From assembly GCF_905196875.1 (NCBI RefSeq), contig NZ_CAJJWO010000011.1, positions 1-64,000 on the forward strand: a stretch of DNA of 64,000 bases. Direction: 5' to 3'. The notes beneath the pieces are model-generated. The model was given only the letters and a program-made list of their open reading frames with translations. It was not told where the DNA came from and made no database searches. The position numbers and the translations under genes are program-made. Source of the DNA: an uncultured Parabacteroides sp. (GTDB lineage: Bacteria > Bacteroidota > Bacteroidia > Bacteroidales > Tannerellaceae). Below, piece by piece: positions 8,948-17,662 of this stretch. Positions within the stretch are counted from its first letter, which is position 1, and every line of letters starts with the position of its first letter.

Positions 8948-10132
8948 CTACGATTTTTTTTGAGAATAGCGTATCCTTAAATTCAATGATTTACTCAATC
9001 CTATACCCAAAAGCAAATCGACTACCAGCAATACATTAATATTACAGACGTCTACTAACCAATTATTCACGATCAATAAGCCGATCGTAAATACTAACAC
9101 CAGTTCCGTTGCCTGAAGATGAGTCATACCCGCTGCCAGGCATTTGTGGTGTAAATGGTTACGGTCAGCCAGAAAAATAGGTTTATGCTGTATGGCACGT
9201 ACAATCATCACCCGGCAGGCATCGAACATCGGGATAAACAATAAAGTAAAGGGGATGACCAGATTCTTTATGTCGGGCTCTGTTTCTGAGATATATAGGG
9301 GAAACTTTATTATTAAAAATGATAATAAAAAACCCAACGATAAAGAACCGGCATCCCCCATAAACATTTTTGTTCCTTTGGAAGCACGTCCCCAGATATT
9401 GAAATAAAGGAAAGGGATCAGGCATCCTGCCGCCGAAAAAGCCAGCATCGAATACAACCATAATCCTTTCTGAAAAAACATCCAACCAATTACCACAAAA
9501 GAAAAAGTACTCCCTCCGGCAGCCAATCCGTCTATGCCATCTATCAGGTTTACTGCATTTGTGATAAACACAATCAGTAGAATGGTCAACGGAATACCAA
9601 CATAAACCGGTAGTTCGTATAACCCGAATAAACCGGATAAATTAGTCAGATAAAAACCGGATATAGGAAGTAGAGACGCTACAAGAAACTGGGTAAGAAA
9701 TTTTTTACGGTAACGCACACCGATCAGGTCGTCCTCGACGCCTACCATAAATAAGAAAAGACAGCCTGCCGACAAGAACAAAAACTCCAATAAGATATTT
9801 CCTGTCAATTGTTCATTGAGGGGGAAACCAATCAAATAACGATAGCCTACCACCAGCGACATCGATAAGACAATAGAAGGGAAAAAAGCAATACCTCCTA
9901 AACGAGGTACTTTCTCGTTATGACTTTTCCGGCTATTAGGGATATCATACAACTGTTTTCGTTTGGATATCTTCATTATCTGTGGCAAAAAGACAAAAGA
10001 AAAGACAAATGACAAAACCAGGCAAAGAAATATGGAGATTTTACCTTTCAAAGGCTCACCGTAAATAATACCCATAATAGCTAATAATGAAGCTGTTAAC
10101 ATGTGTTTATTGTTTGAGGATTGATATAACAA
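8948..10132 (-). CDS. WecA/TagO-like undecaprenyl-phosphate sugar-1-phosphate transferase
   Basis: 394 residues, multi-pass. The family motifs are present: the D-D-L pair in V-E-D-D-L-I-G, A-V-N-L-I-D-G-I-D-G-L-A-A-G, F-M-G-D-A-G-S-L-S-L-G, and the cytosolic H-x-H-H in N-H-L-H-H-K. The family (PF00953) moves a sugar-1-phosphate, usually GlcNAc-1-P or GalNAc-1-P, from a UDP-sugar to undecaprenyl phosphate, the first step of glycan assembly. As first gene of the six-gene locus and nearest to the invertible segment, it would be the first gene switched. A start at M11 (M-L-T-A-S-L) is possible. Confidence 0.9.
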   Translation of the reverse strand: MLYQSSNNKHMLTASLLAIMGIIYGEPLKGKISIFLCLVLSFVFSFVFLPQIMKISKRKQLYDIPNSRKSHNEKVPRLGGIAFFPSIVLSMSLVVGYRYLIGFPLNEQLTGNILLEFLFLSAGCLFLFMVGVEDDLIGVRYRKKFLTQFLVASLLPISGFYLTNLSGLFGLYELPVYVGIPLTILLIVFITNAVNLIDGIDGLAAGGSTFSFVVIGWMFFQKGLWLYSMLAFSAAGCLIPFLYFNIWGRASKGTKMFMGDAGSLSLGFLLSFLIIKFPLYISETEPDIKNLVIPFTLLFIPMFDACRVMIVRAIQHKPIFLADRNHLHHKCLAAGMTHLQATELVLVFTIGLLIVNNWLVDVCNINVLLVVDLLLGIGLSKSLNLRIRYSQKKS

Positions 10133-10180
10133 AAGTGGTCAGTCCCATTCCTTTGGGCGACATACTAGTGTTTTATATTC

Positions 10181-10218
10181 TTGACCCTTATTTATGGAAT
10201 AAGGGTCATCGAAGATAA
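10181..10218 (+). repeat. Left inverted repeat of invertible segment
   Basis: This 38-base arm is the reverse complement of 10700-10737 with two mismatches. It contains a perfect interrupted palindrome, GACCCTTATT - TATGG - AATAAGGGTC (10183-10207). Two inverted recombinase-binding arms around a short crossover spacer is the layout of a tyrosine-recombinase core site. Confidence 0.85.
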
Positions 10219-10623
10219 ACAGCTATATATCAGAAATATGAGTTCATTTTTTCTCTGAAAAAGTTGGATAAGATCAATTATATCCATATACAATACAGGA
10301 TAGGAAGAAAAAAGAATATGTTATTGGGAATAAAGAAGAGGCTGGATCTCTTATAAAAAGATAGTAGCGTTTATTTAGTAAAATAGTATTATAAAGGCCC
10401 CCTATTCTTTAAACAAACGTCAACAAATTGACTTTTGAATATTATTTAATTCTGCTAAGTTCAGTTAATGGATTTATAGCGGCTGACTTTGATTTATACA
10501 AACAGTTCATTTTTAGCAACTTTCACTTCATTTTTACATAAATCAGATTACCTTTATCTTAATTTTATATTTTTTTAAGACACAAAAATTCTTCCGGCTA
10601 AAGCTTTATCAATATTAAATTTT

Positions 10624-10631
10624 TACTTTTG
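10624..10631 (+). promoter_or_regulatory. -7 box of the invertible promoter (OFF orientation)
   Basis: TACTTTTG fits TAnnTTTG exactly. No strong TTTG lies 19-21 bases upstream. It currently reads toward 10700, convergent with the recombinase gene. Confidence 0.5.
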
Positions 10632-10699
10632 CGCTGTCTTAGATAATCAAGCAGTCTGGTAGTATAGGGAAAATATTTTATGATTTAAGCTCTACCAAA

Positions 10700-10737
10700 T
10701 TATCTCCGATGACCCTTATTCCATAAATAAGCGTCAA
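10700..10737 (-). repeat. Right inverted repeat of invertible segment
   Basis: Partner of 10181-10218, differing at two positions. One of these is in a palindrome arm (GACGC instead of GACCC). The stop codon of the recombinase (10734-10736) lies inside this arm in bases common to both arms, so inversion would not change the encoded protein. Confidence 0.85.
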
Positions 10738-11687
10738 TTCTTGGTTGCACTCCTGCATATCCATTTTTCTACAAACCCTGTGATTTTCATATTTACCCGA
10801 TCAATAACTGATTGATCCAGATTACTCAGATAAAATTGGGTTGTTTTTTCAGATGTATGCCCCAATGCCTGCCCGATAACCGTTACCGATATGGAATGCT
10901 CTTTTGCACACATTGCCCAGGAATGGCGGGCGACATACGAAGTTAGTTTAACAGGACAATGTATCTTTTCACCGATCTTTTCCAAACGACGGTTGTAGGT
11001 TCGTAAAGCAACCTTATATGTATCATAAGAAACATCTTTCGCCTGTAACACAGGAAATAATAGATCGGAGTTCTTATCGGCATACTTTTCAAGTAGTCGA
11101 CGCATGCCGGGAGTGATCGTAACACGGATCTCAGTCTTTGTCTTTACACGGTGATAAATGATTATATTACCATGTATATTACTGCGGGTCAGATGAGCCA
11201 GATCCACAAAAGGCATACCGCAAGCCATAAAACTGAACAGAAACAGGTCGCGGGCAAAATCAAGACGTTTATTATCCTTAAGATTCAGTTGTGTCATATC
11301 CTTAATCACATCCATTCCTACCGAACGTTTAAAGGTAGGAACAGGACGAAGATGTAGTTTTTGAAAAGGATTTATTTTCGGGGTGATCAGATTTTCAGAC
11401 ACAGCACTATTGTAGACCGACCGAAAGATACTGATATAATTGGTCACTGAATTACGGCTCAAATTCAATGATTGGAGATATGATACAAAGTCATTGACCA
11501 ACTGCGTGTCTATCCGCTTTATATTCAACTTTCCCTGACCGAGAAATAACTTCAACTGGTTGTGGGTTGCCCTATACAGACCTGCCGTTCCGTTTTTACC
11601 AGATATATATTTGTTCCTTTCCAAACAATACATATAGCTCAATAAATACATATGAGTTGCTTTCTTTTTTCTTTCTTCTTCTAACAT
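10734..11687 (-). CDS. Tyrosine recombinase, presumed invertase of the adjacent segment
   Basis: 317 residues. An N-terminal SAM-like core-binding domain (about residues 20-105) is followed by the catalytic domain. The C-terminal catalytic set is visible: A-R-H-S-W-A with Arg II, L-G-H-T-S-E-K-T-T, and the nucleophile in Q-F-Y-L. The Arg I region reads F-M-A-C-G-M-P-F-V-D-L-A. Related Bacteroides integrases usually have T-R-G-M here, so Arg I appears replaced by Cys; IntDOT of CTnDOT also lacks Arg I. It is the size of Bacteroides invertases and lies exactly against one of the repeats, so it most likely catalyses the local inversion. It ends inside the right arm and is transcribed toward the segment. 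A more distant family integrase could share the work. Confidence 0.85.
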   Translation of the reverse strand: MLEEERKKKATHMYLLSYMYCLERNKYISGKNGTAGLYRATHNQLKLFLGQGKLNIKRIDTQLVNDFVSYLQSLNLSRNSVTNYISIFRSVYNSAVSENLITPKINPFQKLHLRPVPTFKRSVGMDVIKDMTQLNLKDNKRLDFARDLFLFSFMACGMPFVDLAHLTRSNIHGNIIIYHRVKTKTEIRVTITPGMRRLLEKYADKNSDLLFPVLQAKDVSYDTYKVALRTYNRRLEKIGEKIHCPVKLTSYVARHSWAMCAKEHSISVTVIGQALGHTSEKTTQFYLSNLDQSVIDRVNMKITGFVEKWICRSATKN

Positions 11688-11718
11688 AAATCTCTATTTT
11701 TAATTAGCAAATATGAAA

Positions 11719-11726
11719 CAAATATA
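11719..11726 (-). promoter_or_regulatory. -7 box of the recombinase promoter
   Basis: Reads TATATTTG on the minus strand, 31 bases before the start codon. The -33 element is not clear. Confidence 0.4.
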
Positions 11727-11768
11727 GGAGATATTTAGTTTCTTGTTTTTCGAAAGCTGTTGAAACAC

Positions 11769-11800
11769 AAAAAAAAGAGGATACCTCACGGCATCCTCTT
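11769..11800 (-). terminator. Rho-independent terminator of dps
   Basis: A 9-bp stem with one mismatch (11777-11785 with 11790-11798) and a 4-base loop is followed on the minus strand by a run of eight T. Confidence 0.75.
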
Positions 11801-11845
11801 CCCTAACGCAACGAATGAATTATTAATACTTATACTTAACTCTTC

Positions 11846-12334
11846 TTACTTCTTGCAATCGCAAGTGGAATAAGCTACTAACATCCAAACTAATTTTTCC
11901 TGTTCTTTCAGATAATCGCTCATCAGAGCTACCGTAGCTTCATCGCCGGCTTCAGATGCAAGAGAAAGGAGTTTACGCTCTTCTGCGATAAACTGTCCGT
12001 AAGTGTTCAGAATATTTTCCAGCGCTTCATCACCACAGGAAATGCCTGATACTTCTTTTACTCTTGCAACTTTCAGATATTCGCTGAAGTTATTTACCGG
12101 TACGCCACCCAACATCAGAATGCGTTCTGCCAACTCGTCTACCTTTTCGGCTGCATTGTCATAGAGTTCTTCAAATTTACTGTGAAGAACAAAGAAACCG
12201 TGCCCTTTAATATTCCAATGGAATCCACGAAGGTTTGTATAGAATACCTGATAGTCGGCCAATAACTGCTGTAATGCTTCTACTACTTTGTTTGCTGCTG
12301 ATGCATCTAAATGTAAATAATCTAATGTTTTCAT
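11846..12334 (-). CDS. dps: Dps-family DNA-binding ferritin-like protein
   Basis: 162 residues, one ferritin-like four-helix bundle. The ferroxidase region is diagnostic: L-R-G-F-H-W-N-I-K-G near residue 40, F-x-x-L-H-S-K-F-E-E-L-Y-D and A-E-K-V-D-E-L-A-E-R-I-L-M-L-G-G. Dps dodecamers oxidise and store iron with hydrogen peroxide and coat DNA, protecting cells from oxidative stress and starvation. The C-terminus ends in C-D-C-K-K, a possible metal- or thiol-reactive tail. It is monocistronic, with its own promoter, terminator and an OxyR-like operator; an oxyR gene lies 21 kb away in this window. Confidence 0.95.
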   Translation of the reverse strand: MKTLDYLHLDASAANKVVEALQQLLADYQVFYTNLRGFHWNIKGHGFFVLHSKFEELYDNAAEKVDELAERILMLGGVPVNNFSEYLKVARVKEVSGISCGDEALENILNTYGQFIAEERKLLSLASEAGDEATVALMSDYLKEQEKLVWMLVAYSTCDCKK

Positions 12335-12380
12335 AATTCTTAATTTTTATATGTAATACGTTTTTGTTTTTCTTGTACTG

Positions 12381-12412
12381 CAAAGATACAACAAACGCAA
12401 CTATCTGTCAAA
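12381..12412 (-). promoter_or_regulatory. dps promoter
   Basis: On the minus strand, TTTG (12409-12412), 20 bases, then TATCTTTG (12381-12388). This is a full match to the Bacteroidetes -33/-7 consensus with ideal spacing. Confidence 0.75.
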
Positions 12413-12447
12413 CAGACATTTTCTATCCATAAATAGATTTTATCTAT
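12412..12447 (-). promoter_or_regulatory. OxyR-like operator upstream of dps
   Basis: On the minus strand the four tetranucleotides ATAG-N7-CTAT-N6-ATAG-N7-CTGT lie directly upstream of and touching the -33 element. The E. coli OxyR site is ATAG-N7-CTAT-N7-ATAG-N7-CTAT, so this differs by one spacer base and one tetranucleotide base. Placement next to -33 suits activation. Confidence 0.45.
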
Positions 12448-12729
12448 CAATCTTTCGGCAGGGAGATAGAAAGACTTTATTTATATATGGATAATCTCAA
12501 AACTTCAATAAAAAAGAAAAGCCTATTTTGATTTTAAATAAAAATTAAATAATACAAGAAATTCCAAAAGTTTCATTATTCAAAAGCAAACAAACATCAT
12601 TTTATACAGCCCTTGAAGTTTCGCATCTGTCATATTTATATACATATCAATCACTTATGTTTACATTACGACCACACCGTATTTATCAAACAATAATATT
12701 CATAATCTGCGTTAATCTTCATTTTAACA

Positions 12730-12761
12730 TTTGCGCACAAAAAAAGTTCGATTTACATTTG
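12730..12761 (+). promoter_or_regulatory. Promoter of the large T9SS-like surface protein gene
   Basis: TTTG (12730-12733), 20 bases, TACATTTG (12754-12761): consensus match with ideal spacing. Transcription should start near 12768, which rules out an earlier in-frame start at 12731. Confidence 0.7.
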
Positions 12762-12793
12762 AGATAAATTACTATACCACTAATATTTTTAAC

Positions 12794-15700
12794 ATGATAC
12801 GAAAGAACTTTATTTTATTACTGCTACTTCATCTGGCAGGGGGACTTTTTGCACAATTATCGATTACCCCCACTATCTCTCCTTCAATACCTGAGGGAAG
12901 TAACATCAATTTAGGGAACCACTTTAATGCCACCGGAGGAACACCTACTAAATGGACTTTAGACGGTAAAGAAATTACTCCAGGAAGTGTTACCCTATCT
13001 TACAAAGATGACGGGAAATTATTACAATGTTCAGATGGAACAAATTTCAGTGATCCGGTTCCTATTAAAATAGTAGGACGACCACTTGTTACCAGCTTAA
13101 CAGGCATGCCGACTACGGCTGTAAAAGTTGGTCAGCAAATTAACCTGACCGTAGAGTTTAAAGCAAACGGTTCTACAGGTCACACTTATAAATGGTACAT
13201 AGGGAACGAAGAGATAACGGGTCAAACAACAAAAACACTCAGCTATACGGTAAAAAACACAGATCATGGAAAAACTATCAAAGTAGCCGTGAAAGCAACC
13301 GAATTTACGGATGCAGTAGAAACTTCTGTTGGCATAACGTTCGACGGAACAATGGTTACAGATCCAAATCCGGTACTCCCGGCTGGTGAGAAAACGGATA
13401 ATACGATATTTCCTGTGACAGTCGGAGAAACGTTTACAGACCCTGTAGTAGAATACGACGGACCAACTAATGGAGGGGCTAACTTTTTTATAACACAAGA
13501 TGCTATAAATTATAACGATGGACAGTCTCATACAGTTAATTATAAAGGGAAAAGTTATGTGTGTACGGTTAAAGTCATTGAACCGACTCCTTATACTTAT
13601 CTTAGTTCAACAATAACTTCCGCTTCACGCGTCACCGGTTCATTTATCGGAGATAATAATACACTATTCTTTGACTCCGGCATATATGTACCTAAGGAAA
13701 CTGCCGGCCAGGCAGCTTTCTATAAAGACGGCTTAAAAATGATCGGTACCGGAAGTAAAGATAATCCTACTATCATCGGACCTAATTATGGAATATGGAC
13801 AGGCTCAAGCTATGAAGGGCACGTTGTATATCGTGTTTTCAACAATATGGTTATTGAAAATATCGTATATGACGGAGGAAATATAAAATTTTACGGTCAA
13901 GTATCGAGCGGAGGATCCAATCAAAAAAACAATTATTATTTTATAACTATCGGATCTGCTCCTAATGTTATTTTAAGAGATATAACCTTTAGAAATATCG
14001 GAAACTCCAGCACTACGAATGTTCGTTCCGTACTTAATTTTGTAGAAGGAACAGTTGACAGAGATCCTGACAGAAAAAGATATTATATAAACATTCTTTT
14101 TGAAAGTGGAAAAACCAGTAGTACTTATGCCCCTATCAATATTAATTCTACTGACGGACATTATTTCAAAGATATTGTTTTCGGAGAAAATTTCACTTGC
14201 ACAGGAGCCGACTATATTTCAATTACCGGACAAAATAATCATGTTGTAAAGGAGCCGGGATGTAGAAACATCGTTTTTGATGGAAAGCTTACAATGCCTG
14301 CAGGGAAAAGAATTCGTATCTGGAGATATACGAGTCGGGGTATTTCATTTCCCAAAGAGTATAAATATCTTGAATTAAAAACGACTTCTACCGGATACAG
14401 CAGTCTTTTGGATTATACTTATGATATGTATGTTCATAAAGACATAACCTCCCCTTCCACCAGTAAAGCTTATCTGGATATATCCAACAGCTCATACATT
14501 GCATTCAATTCGTTAAATGCATCGACATTCAATGCACTTAATACTTTACACACCAGCGCATCGAGTCCTGTAAGTGCAATATGTACATTGCCTGAACCCA
14601 AGCTGGTTAAATTAGTCAGCAATAACAGTAATGCTGTCGGAAACTTTACGATTCCGTCTTACTTCGGAAAAAAGCAAACCAATATAGTTGCCGTAAATGC
14701 ATTAGCTGATCCATTGACACAGGTTAATGAAACCAGCCTGATACCTTTCAGTGGTACAGCAATCGGTTTCCCTTCTACCGATCCGGAAATGATCAAGTTG
14801 CATAATATTGACTTTTCAGAAGAATATTCGATCTATAATGCTATTAAAGATGGAGACAATAGTGTGGCAAACTCCCGTTACGGTAGTTTCTACAACTGTA
14901 AATTCATAGCTCCCGCTACTGGTGACCCGCTTACGATAGAAGGTAATATTCTGGCAAGTATCGCGGACGGAAGTCTATGCTCCGGCGATCCGGCAACATT
15001 GCCGTTCACGCTTACAATGAATGATGTAGCCAGTAAAAGCTGGACAGCCAGTTATCACATTAAAAACAGTACTGCAACCAAAACTTATTCAGGTACAGGT
15101 ACGGCCGACATAACTGTAGATCCGGCTCCTATCACTGCTACTCAATATGTTTTATCGAAAGTAGCGATCGCACCGGATCAGGAAGCTTTTATCACAAAAG
15201 ATAGTGTTGCCACATTGACACCTGTAACAGTCGATGCAGGTACTATCAGTGGAAGCAATACGGTCGGAGAAGGTGCAAATGTAACACTGACCACTTCCGG
15301 TTCGGATGGCAGATGGGAAAGTGCAGATCCAACCATTGCAACCGTTAATGAAACGACGGGGATAGTTACCGGAGTGAAACCCGGTAAGACAACAATCTAT
15401 TACTATGTCGAAAAGGATGGCTGTGAGGGTGCTGCTGAATTTGCAATAACTGTTACAACGATGAACAGACTTCAATGGTCGGTATCTACAACAACCAATG
15501 AAGGAAGCAGTTTCAGCGACGTGGAAAATAATTCGACAACAACAGTAATGGTCGGAACACCGGTATTCGTACAGATCAGACCGATCAATGTAGATGACAT
15601 CGACTACGACCATTGGGCTATCGAATACCGTGCTACTCCTATCGATTATTTATATCCGATGGAAGGGGCTATCAAAAAAACAGTACGCTACGACTTTAAT

Positions 15701-17650
15701 AAAGGAGAAGCACATACATTGAAAGGTAGTTACTATTATAATGTTACCAAATTGATCCTTTATAAAGGTAATACCGAAGTTACAAGCTATTCTTATATGA
15801 ATGCAACTTGTACGCATACGATTATTATCCAGGATGAACCGGTAATAAAAAAACCTGCGCTGCAATGGTCTGTTTCCACCGTAACTCATGAGTTACCTTA
15901 TTTCAAAGATGTGGACGATCAGACTACAATATCCGTAAATTACGGAACGCCCGTTTTTGTACAGATTCGTCCGGTCGGATATGACGGTATCACTTTTGAA
16001 CGTTGGGATGTCGAATACTCGGTAACTCCGGTGGAGCATTATTACGGAATGAATCCGATTATCAAGACAGAGCGTCATAGCTTCAACAACAAAGAAGCCC
16101 ATACAGAAAAGGGAACTTATATTTATACAGTAACCAAACTGACATTATATGACCTGTATGGTAACCAGATAATTGAAACATACGATTATAATGATTCTCC
16201 GTACAAACATACAATCGTGATCGGTGACGGTGAAGGCCCAGGTCCGGGACCAGGCGGATCGTTACAATGGTCGGTATCTACCGCCTCCAATAAGCTTGAA
16301 GACTTCCGGGATGTAGACAATCTGACTACAACCGCTGTTATCAAGGGTACACCGGTATATGTACAGATCCGTCCGGTCGGTTTCAACAATGTGACTTACG
16401 ATAGTTGGGAAATTGAATACACTGCTACTCCTGTCGGTTATCACTATCCGCTGGAAGAAGCGGTTCCAAAAACAGTTCGTTATACTTTCAACAAGGGTGA
16501 AGCACATACCTTAGTCGGAACCTATGTTTATACGGTAAACAAACTGACACTCTACAACGGTGAAAGTATCGCAACAGAACAATATTATACCGAACCGGCA
16601 TATATCCACACGATCATTATCCGCGACGGAGGACTGATCGGTCTGGGTGAAATCGCTCCTTACTGTAGTGTAGAAGGTGAATTCAGAATACCTGTTCAAT
16701 TGCTCGACCCCGACAATATCCTCGAATACTCTGTCCGCTTCTCCAATGAAGCCCTCAATGCCGGCTTCAAGGATACGGAATACAGAGACGTAACTCCGAA
16801 TTACCTTACAGTTCCTGTTAGTAGCATCATTGCAAAAGGTATCTATACAGGAAACGTGTATGTACGTAAAAAGAGCGATCCGGGTCTGGTAGAACTTCAT
16901 CCGTTTGAGATAGAAGTAATGCAGACAACTATGATCACCCGCCAGCCTCAATCGGTAAATGTCTGTGATGGCGACGCCTTCACATTGTCGGTCGAAGCTA
17001 TCGGTATAAACCTGAGCTACCAGTGGTTCTTCAACGAAGAGGCTATACCGGGCGCGACTTCCGACAGCTACACGGCAGCACTGACTCCGGACAAGGAAGG
17101 GATTTATTATGTAGACGTATACGGTGATTGCGGAATGGAAAGCAGCCGCACGGTAACGGTTAGTAAAAACGGTCTGCGTATCCTGGTGAAATGGAACGAA
17201 TTCCTCTACATTACCAATCCAGATAACGAATTCGTACGCTTCCAGTGGTATAAGGATGGACAAAAGATCGACAAGAACGGTACTTCTATCTATTATTCCG
17301 TACCGGAAGGATTACTGGGTACTTACTTCATACAGGCGTATCGTGCCGATGATACTTACGTGGTGAGCTGTCCGATCACATTCGAGACACTGACGCAGTT
17401 CCAGAGTACCCGCGTTTATCCGACGATGGTCAACAAGAACACCCCGATCACGATCCGGACAGGAGCACCGAATGAAACCCCTGAATCGGCAGTCGTAGAA
17501 GTGTACAACCTGAACGGACAGATCGTGAACAGACTGGAGATGAAGACATGGGAAACGACCCTGCCTACTGATATGGCTTCAGGAAGCTATATCGTCAAGG
17601 TAACAACGGAATCCGGAAGAACAACAACTCACAAAATTATTATCAAATAA
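12794..17650 (+). CDS. Large secreted modular Ig/BIG2 protein with T9SS-like C-terminal domain
   Basis: 1618 residues from the chosen ATG, which is followed by a clear signal peptide (R-K-N-F-I-L-L-L-L-L, cleavage after G-L-F-A-Q). Then come Ig-like regions, a beta-helix-like Asn/Gly-rich region (about 270-640), and a BIG2-type domain (about 826-887, T-G-I-V-T-G-V-K-P-G-K). Three ~130-residue repeats begin near residues 892, 1022 and 1156 (each L-Q-W-S-V-S-T), the last preceded by a G-P-G-P-G-P-G-G hinge. An Ig-like domain (1381-1450) and a terminal domain from about 1537 follow (V-Y-P-T, V-Y-N-L-N-G-Q-I-V, G-S-Y-I-V-K-V). That tail matches type A T9SS sorting domains, so the protein is probably exported across the outer membrane and anchored or released there. 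The barrel protein gene follows after 12 bases. Confidence 0.85.
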   Translation: MIRKNFILLLLLHLAGGLFAQLSITPTISPSIPEGSNINLGNHFNATGGTPTKWTLDGKEITPGSVTLSYKDDGKLLQCSDGTNFSDPVPIKIVGRPLVTSLTGMPTTAVKVGQQINLTVEFKANGSTGHTYKWYIGNEEITGQTTKTLSYTVKNTDHGKTIKVAVKATEFTDAVETSVGITFDGTMVTDPNPVLPAGEKTDNTIFPVTVGETFTDPVVEYDGPTNGGANFFITQDAINYNDGQSHTVNYKGKSYVCTVKVIEPTPYTYLSSTITSASRVTGSFIGDNNTLFFDSGIYVPKETAGQAAFYKDGLKMIGTGSKDNPTIIGPNYGIWTGSSYEGHVVYRVFNNMVIENIVYDGGNIKFYGQVSSGGSNQKNNYYFITIGSAPNVILRDITFRNIGNSSTTNVRSVLNFVEGTVDRDPDRKRYYINILFESGKTSSTYAPININSTDGHYFKDIVFGENFTCTGADYISITGQNNHVVKEPGCRNIVFDGKLTMPAGKRIRIWRYTSRGISFPKEYKYLELKTTSTGYSSLLDYTYDMYVHKDITSPSTSKAYLDISNSSYIAFNSLNASTFNALNTLHTSASSPVSAICTLPEPKLVKLVSNNSNAVGNFTIPSYFGKKQTNIVAVNALADPLTQVNETSLIPFSGTAIGFPSTDPEMIKLHNIDFSEEYSIYNAIKDGDNSVANSRYGSFYNCKFIAPATGDPLTIEGNILASIADGSLCSGDPATLPFTLTMNDVASKSWTASYHIKNSTATKTYSGTGTADITVDPAPITATQYVLSKVAIAPDQEAFITKDSVATLTPVTVDAGTISGSNTVGEGANVTLTTSGSDGRWESADPTIATVNETTGIVTGVKPGKTTIYYYVEKDGCEGAAEFAITVTTMNRLQWSVSTTTNEGSSFSDVENNSTTTVMVGTPVFVQIRPINVDDIDYDHWAIEYRATPIDYLYPMEGAIKKTVRYDFNKGEAHTLKGSYYYNVTKLILYKGNTEVTSYSYMNATCTHTIIIQDEPVIKKPALQWSVSTVTHELPYFKDVDDQTTISVNYGTPVFVQIRPVGYDGITFERWDVEYSVTPVEHYYGMNPIIKTERHSFNNKEAHTEKGTYIYTVTKLTLYDLYGNQIIETYDYNDSPYKHTIVIGDGEGPGPGPGGSLQWSVSTASNKLEDFRDVDNLTTTAVIKGTPVYVQIRPVGFNNVTYDSWEIEYTATPVGYHYPLEEAVPKTVRYTFNKGEAHTLVGTYVYTVNKLTLYNGESIATEQYYTEPAYIHTIIIRDGGLIGLGEIAPYCSVEGEFRIPVQLLDPDNILEYSVRFSNEALNAGFKDTEYRDVTPNYLTVPVSSIIAKGIYTGNVYVRKKSDPGLVELHPFEIEVMQTTMITRQPQSVNVCDGDAFTLSVEAIGINLSYQWFFNEEAIPGATSDSYTAALTPDKEGIYYVDVYGDCGMESSRTVTVSKNGLRILVKWNEFLYITNPDNEFVRFQWYKDGQKIDKNGTSIYYSVPEGLLGTYFIQAYRADDTYVVSCPITFETLTQFQSTRVYPTMVNKNTPITIRTGAPNETPESAVVEVYNLNGQIVNRLEMKTWETTLPTDMASGSYIVKVTTESGRTTTHKIIIK

Positions 17651-17662
17651 AAGAACCTGAAT

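Larger units (their letters stand above)
10181..10737. promoter_or_regulatory. Predicted invertible promoter segment (inverton) upstream of the glycan locus
   Basis: Two 38-base inverted arms (36 of 38 identical) bound a 481-base AT-rich, non-coding spacer. To the left, 48 bases away, starts the six-gene glycan operon; at the right the arm overlaps the last codons of a tyrosine recombinase. Inside, the only exact TAnnTTTG box is on the plus strand, facing the recombinase end. I found no exact box facing the glycan genes. In this orientation the operon should lack this promoter. Inversion would place the box near 10287-10294 on the minus strand, roughly 150 bases from the operon's first codon. 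Bacteroidales are known to switch capsule promoters by such inversions. Confidence 0.8.

Noticed and set aside
10219..10699. Coding capacity or a small RNA within the invertible segment
   Set aside because: No frame of reasonable length and no strong terminator hairpin; AT-rich non-coding sequence with one promoter box only.
10734..11687. Integrase of an integrated phage or conjugative element
   Set aside because: No tRNA, attachment duplication, relaxase or phage genes nearby; its position against the inverted repeat favours a local invertase.
12731..12793. Upstream in-frame start for the large T9SS-like protein
   Set aside because: It would overlap the -33/-7 promoter and place sequence before an otherwise perfect signal peptide.
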